A DNA stretch of 64,000 nt, taken from NCBI GenBank assembly GCA_016218575.1, contig JACRDN010000005.1, positions 1-64,000 of the forward strand, read 5' to 3'. Origin of the DNA: Elusimicrobiota bacterium (GTDB lineage Bacteria > Elusimicrobiota > Elusimicrobia > UBA1565 > UBA9628). The notes below the pieces were generated by a model that searched no databases, was not told where the DNA came from, and saw only the letters and a list, made by a program, of their open reading frames with translations. Position numbers and translations under genes: made by a program. Below, piece by piece: positions 62,904 to 64,000 of this stretch; the first letter of the stretch is position 1; every line of letters starts with the position of its first letter.

Positions 62904-64000
62904 TTAGTATATCCACCCCGGGATTCCCAACGACTGCTCCCTCGGAGCTGGCCTGGGGGCGGGCGGGGAGTCGAGCGGCTCAGGCACCTTGTCGTCTAGC
63001 TCCTGGAGGCGGGGGCGGGCTGGTTGCCAGACGCGCTGGCGGCGCGGCTTGCTTCTCTGCACTGGCGCCGCCGCGCCGAAGCGGTAGGTGAAGGTGAAGC
63101 GGTGCGTGCCTCCGAGGTCGCCGCCCATGCTCCAAGCGTAATCCACGAAAATCCTTCCCCGCCAACGCAGGCCCAGCCCCATGGTGAGCCCCCCGTTGTC
63201 GCGCAGGAACTGATACCCCAGCCTCGCGGCGTAGGTTTTTAGCCAGATATACTCAACGCCCGCGTCGGCCCGCCACTGTCTCTCATGCGTCAGGTACTCG
63301 CTGTCGGCGGCCCAGGTCACGCCGTGAGAGCCCGCGTAGCTCTGCTGCAGGGCCACGCCGGAGCGCAAGGTCGTGGGCAGGGGGTCGGCGAGCTCAATGT
63401 ACTTGAGCTGGCCCCCTAGGTTGAGGACAGAGAGACCGAACGAGGCCCCCGCCTCCGGGGAGTGGGCCAAATACCCGGCGTCCGCGCTCATGGCGCTGGC
63501 ATGGTACTGCTCGACCAAGGTCGAGCGTATGAATTTGCCGGAGGCTCCCAGGTAATGGTTGATTCCATAGTGCGCATCCTTGGAGTCGAGCGAGGTCGTG
63601 CCCGCCCTTTCCGCGTAGCCTAGCGTGGCCACCAGGTCCGAGCCCGCGCTGCGTGTCTCCGAGCTCAAGAACGAACCGTTCGAATTGGTGCGGTTGATCT
63701 CGATGCTGCCGCTTTGGGAGAAGAGGAGGCTCGCACCCCAGCCGGCATAGCCGCTTCCCGATATTCCCGAGAAAGGCAGCGGCCCCCCGTAGGCGAAATG
63801 CTGGATGTTGTTGCCGGCTAGGCCCGAGATGAAGGTCGCGGCAAGCTCATGGGCGTTCAGGCGGCTTAAGCCCGCGGGGTTGTAGTGGAGGGCGCTAACG
63901 TCGCTGGCCACAGCGGTGAAGGCCCCGCCCATCCCCAGGGCGCGGCTGCCCATGGGAATGGAGAGGACCGGGGCGGCGGTGACGCCGGGGTTTTCCGCGG
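62904..64000 (-). CDS. PorV/PorQ-type outer-membrane beta-barrel protein (5' end beyond window)
   Basis: At least 365 residues. Conserved start region APVLSIPMGSRALGMGGAFT and SALHYNPAGLSRL are hallmarks of PorV/UPF0164/FadL-like proteins. Alternating beta strands end in HRFTFTYRFGAAAPV, with a Pro-rich tail. An internal ATG at 63951-63953 lies inside the conserved motif, so the true start must be to the right of 64000. Probably an outer-membrane transport or secretion component. Confidence 0.85.
   Translation of the reverse strand, partial: AENPGVTAAPVLSIPMGSRALGMGGAFTAVASDVSALHYNPAGLSRLNAHELAATFISGLAGNNIQHFAYGGPLPFSGISGSGYAGWGASLLFSQSGSIEINRTNSNGSFLSSETRSAGSDLVATLGYAERAGTTSLDSKDAHYGINHYLGASGKFIRSTLVEQYHASAMSADAGYLAHSPEAGASFGLSVLNLGGQLKYIELADPLPTTLRSGVALQQSYAGSHGVTWAADSEYLTHERQWRADAGVEYIWLKTYAARLGYQFLRDNGGLTMGLGLRWRGRIFVDYAWSMGGDLGGTHRFTFTYRFGAAAPVQRSKPRRQRVWQPARPRLQELDDKVPEPLDSPPAPRPAPREQSLGIPGWIY

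Overview
This 64 kb window is high-GC DNA from a diderm (Gram-negative type) bacterium. It carries an RND/TolC metal efflux operon, a PorV-like outer-membrane protein, UppP and SpoIID-type envelope genes. It has no rRNA and no recognisable transposase. My best guess is an Elusimicrobiota-like lineage, but that rests on overall gene style only. Most genes sit in long operons with ATGA/GTGA stop-start overlaps. Two genes run off the ends (1-72 and 62904-64000).

Region by region: (1) 0.4-1.1 kb, a LuxR-type response regulator. (2) 1.1-9.7 kb, minus strand, a nine-gene unit: icd, a family 2 glycosyltransferase, a DUF177 protein, rpmF, fabG, acpP, rnc, an acyl-CoA dehydrogenase and an M1 aminopeptidase. 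(3) 9.9-18 kb, minus strand, a seven-gene envelope operon: a GYF-like membrane protein, two unknowns, a TPR-SpoIID protein, a GT4, a patatin and a GT39-type membrane enzyme, driven by a strong promoter that appears leaderless. (4) 18-29 kb, plus strand: an oxidoreductase, tRNA-Lys and tRNA-Leu, tig, clpP-lon (no clpX between them), a class V aminotransferase with serA, and an ABC transporter with a TPR protein. (5) 29-33 kb: ald, a thioredoxin-like lipoprotein, a secreted lipase-like protein and a CPA2 antiporter. (6) 33.4-39.8 kb: a copper/silver efflux operon (Cys-rich secreted protein, cusC-, cusB- and cusA-like genes).

(7) 39.75-48.4 kb is accessory in character. It holds two remnants of the same HTH motif, a 34-bp direct repeat (31/34 identical) enclosing seven small enzyme and regulator genes (VOC, GNAT, a VOC-RidA fusion, AraC, an NTF2-like protein, ogt, an AlkA-like glycosylase), a decayed YhcG/DUF1016 nuclease gene, a methyltransferase and a YciI-like gene. 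It ends at tRNA-Asn. (8) 48.4-64 kb returns to core style: a nucleotide-sugar-type SDR, an enoyl-CoA hydratase/SDR/DUF502 operon, a divergent promoter between a YtxH protein and a four-gene operon ending in uppP, pepP with a PGRP amidase, a doubled MscS-like membrane protein, typA and a PorV-like protein.

The most unusual signals are non-coding. Two elements of about 270 bp (50187-50456 and 56553-56823) have near-perfect 30-bp terminal inverted repeats and fold into the same double-lobed three-way junction, with different but internally complementary stems. A family of four short palindromes bears DnaA-box-like ends. Several promoters have the -10 box 5-8 nt (usually exactly 6) before the start codon, which predicts leaderless mRNAs. 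Among proteins, the isocitrate dehydrogenase has a four-cysteine insertion in its substrate loop.
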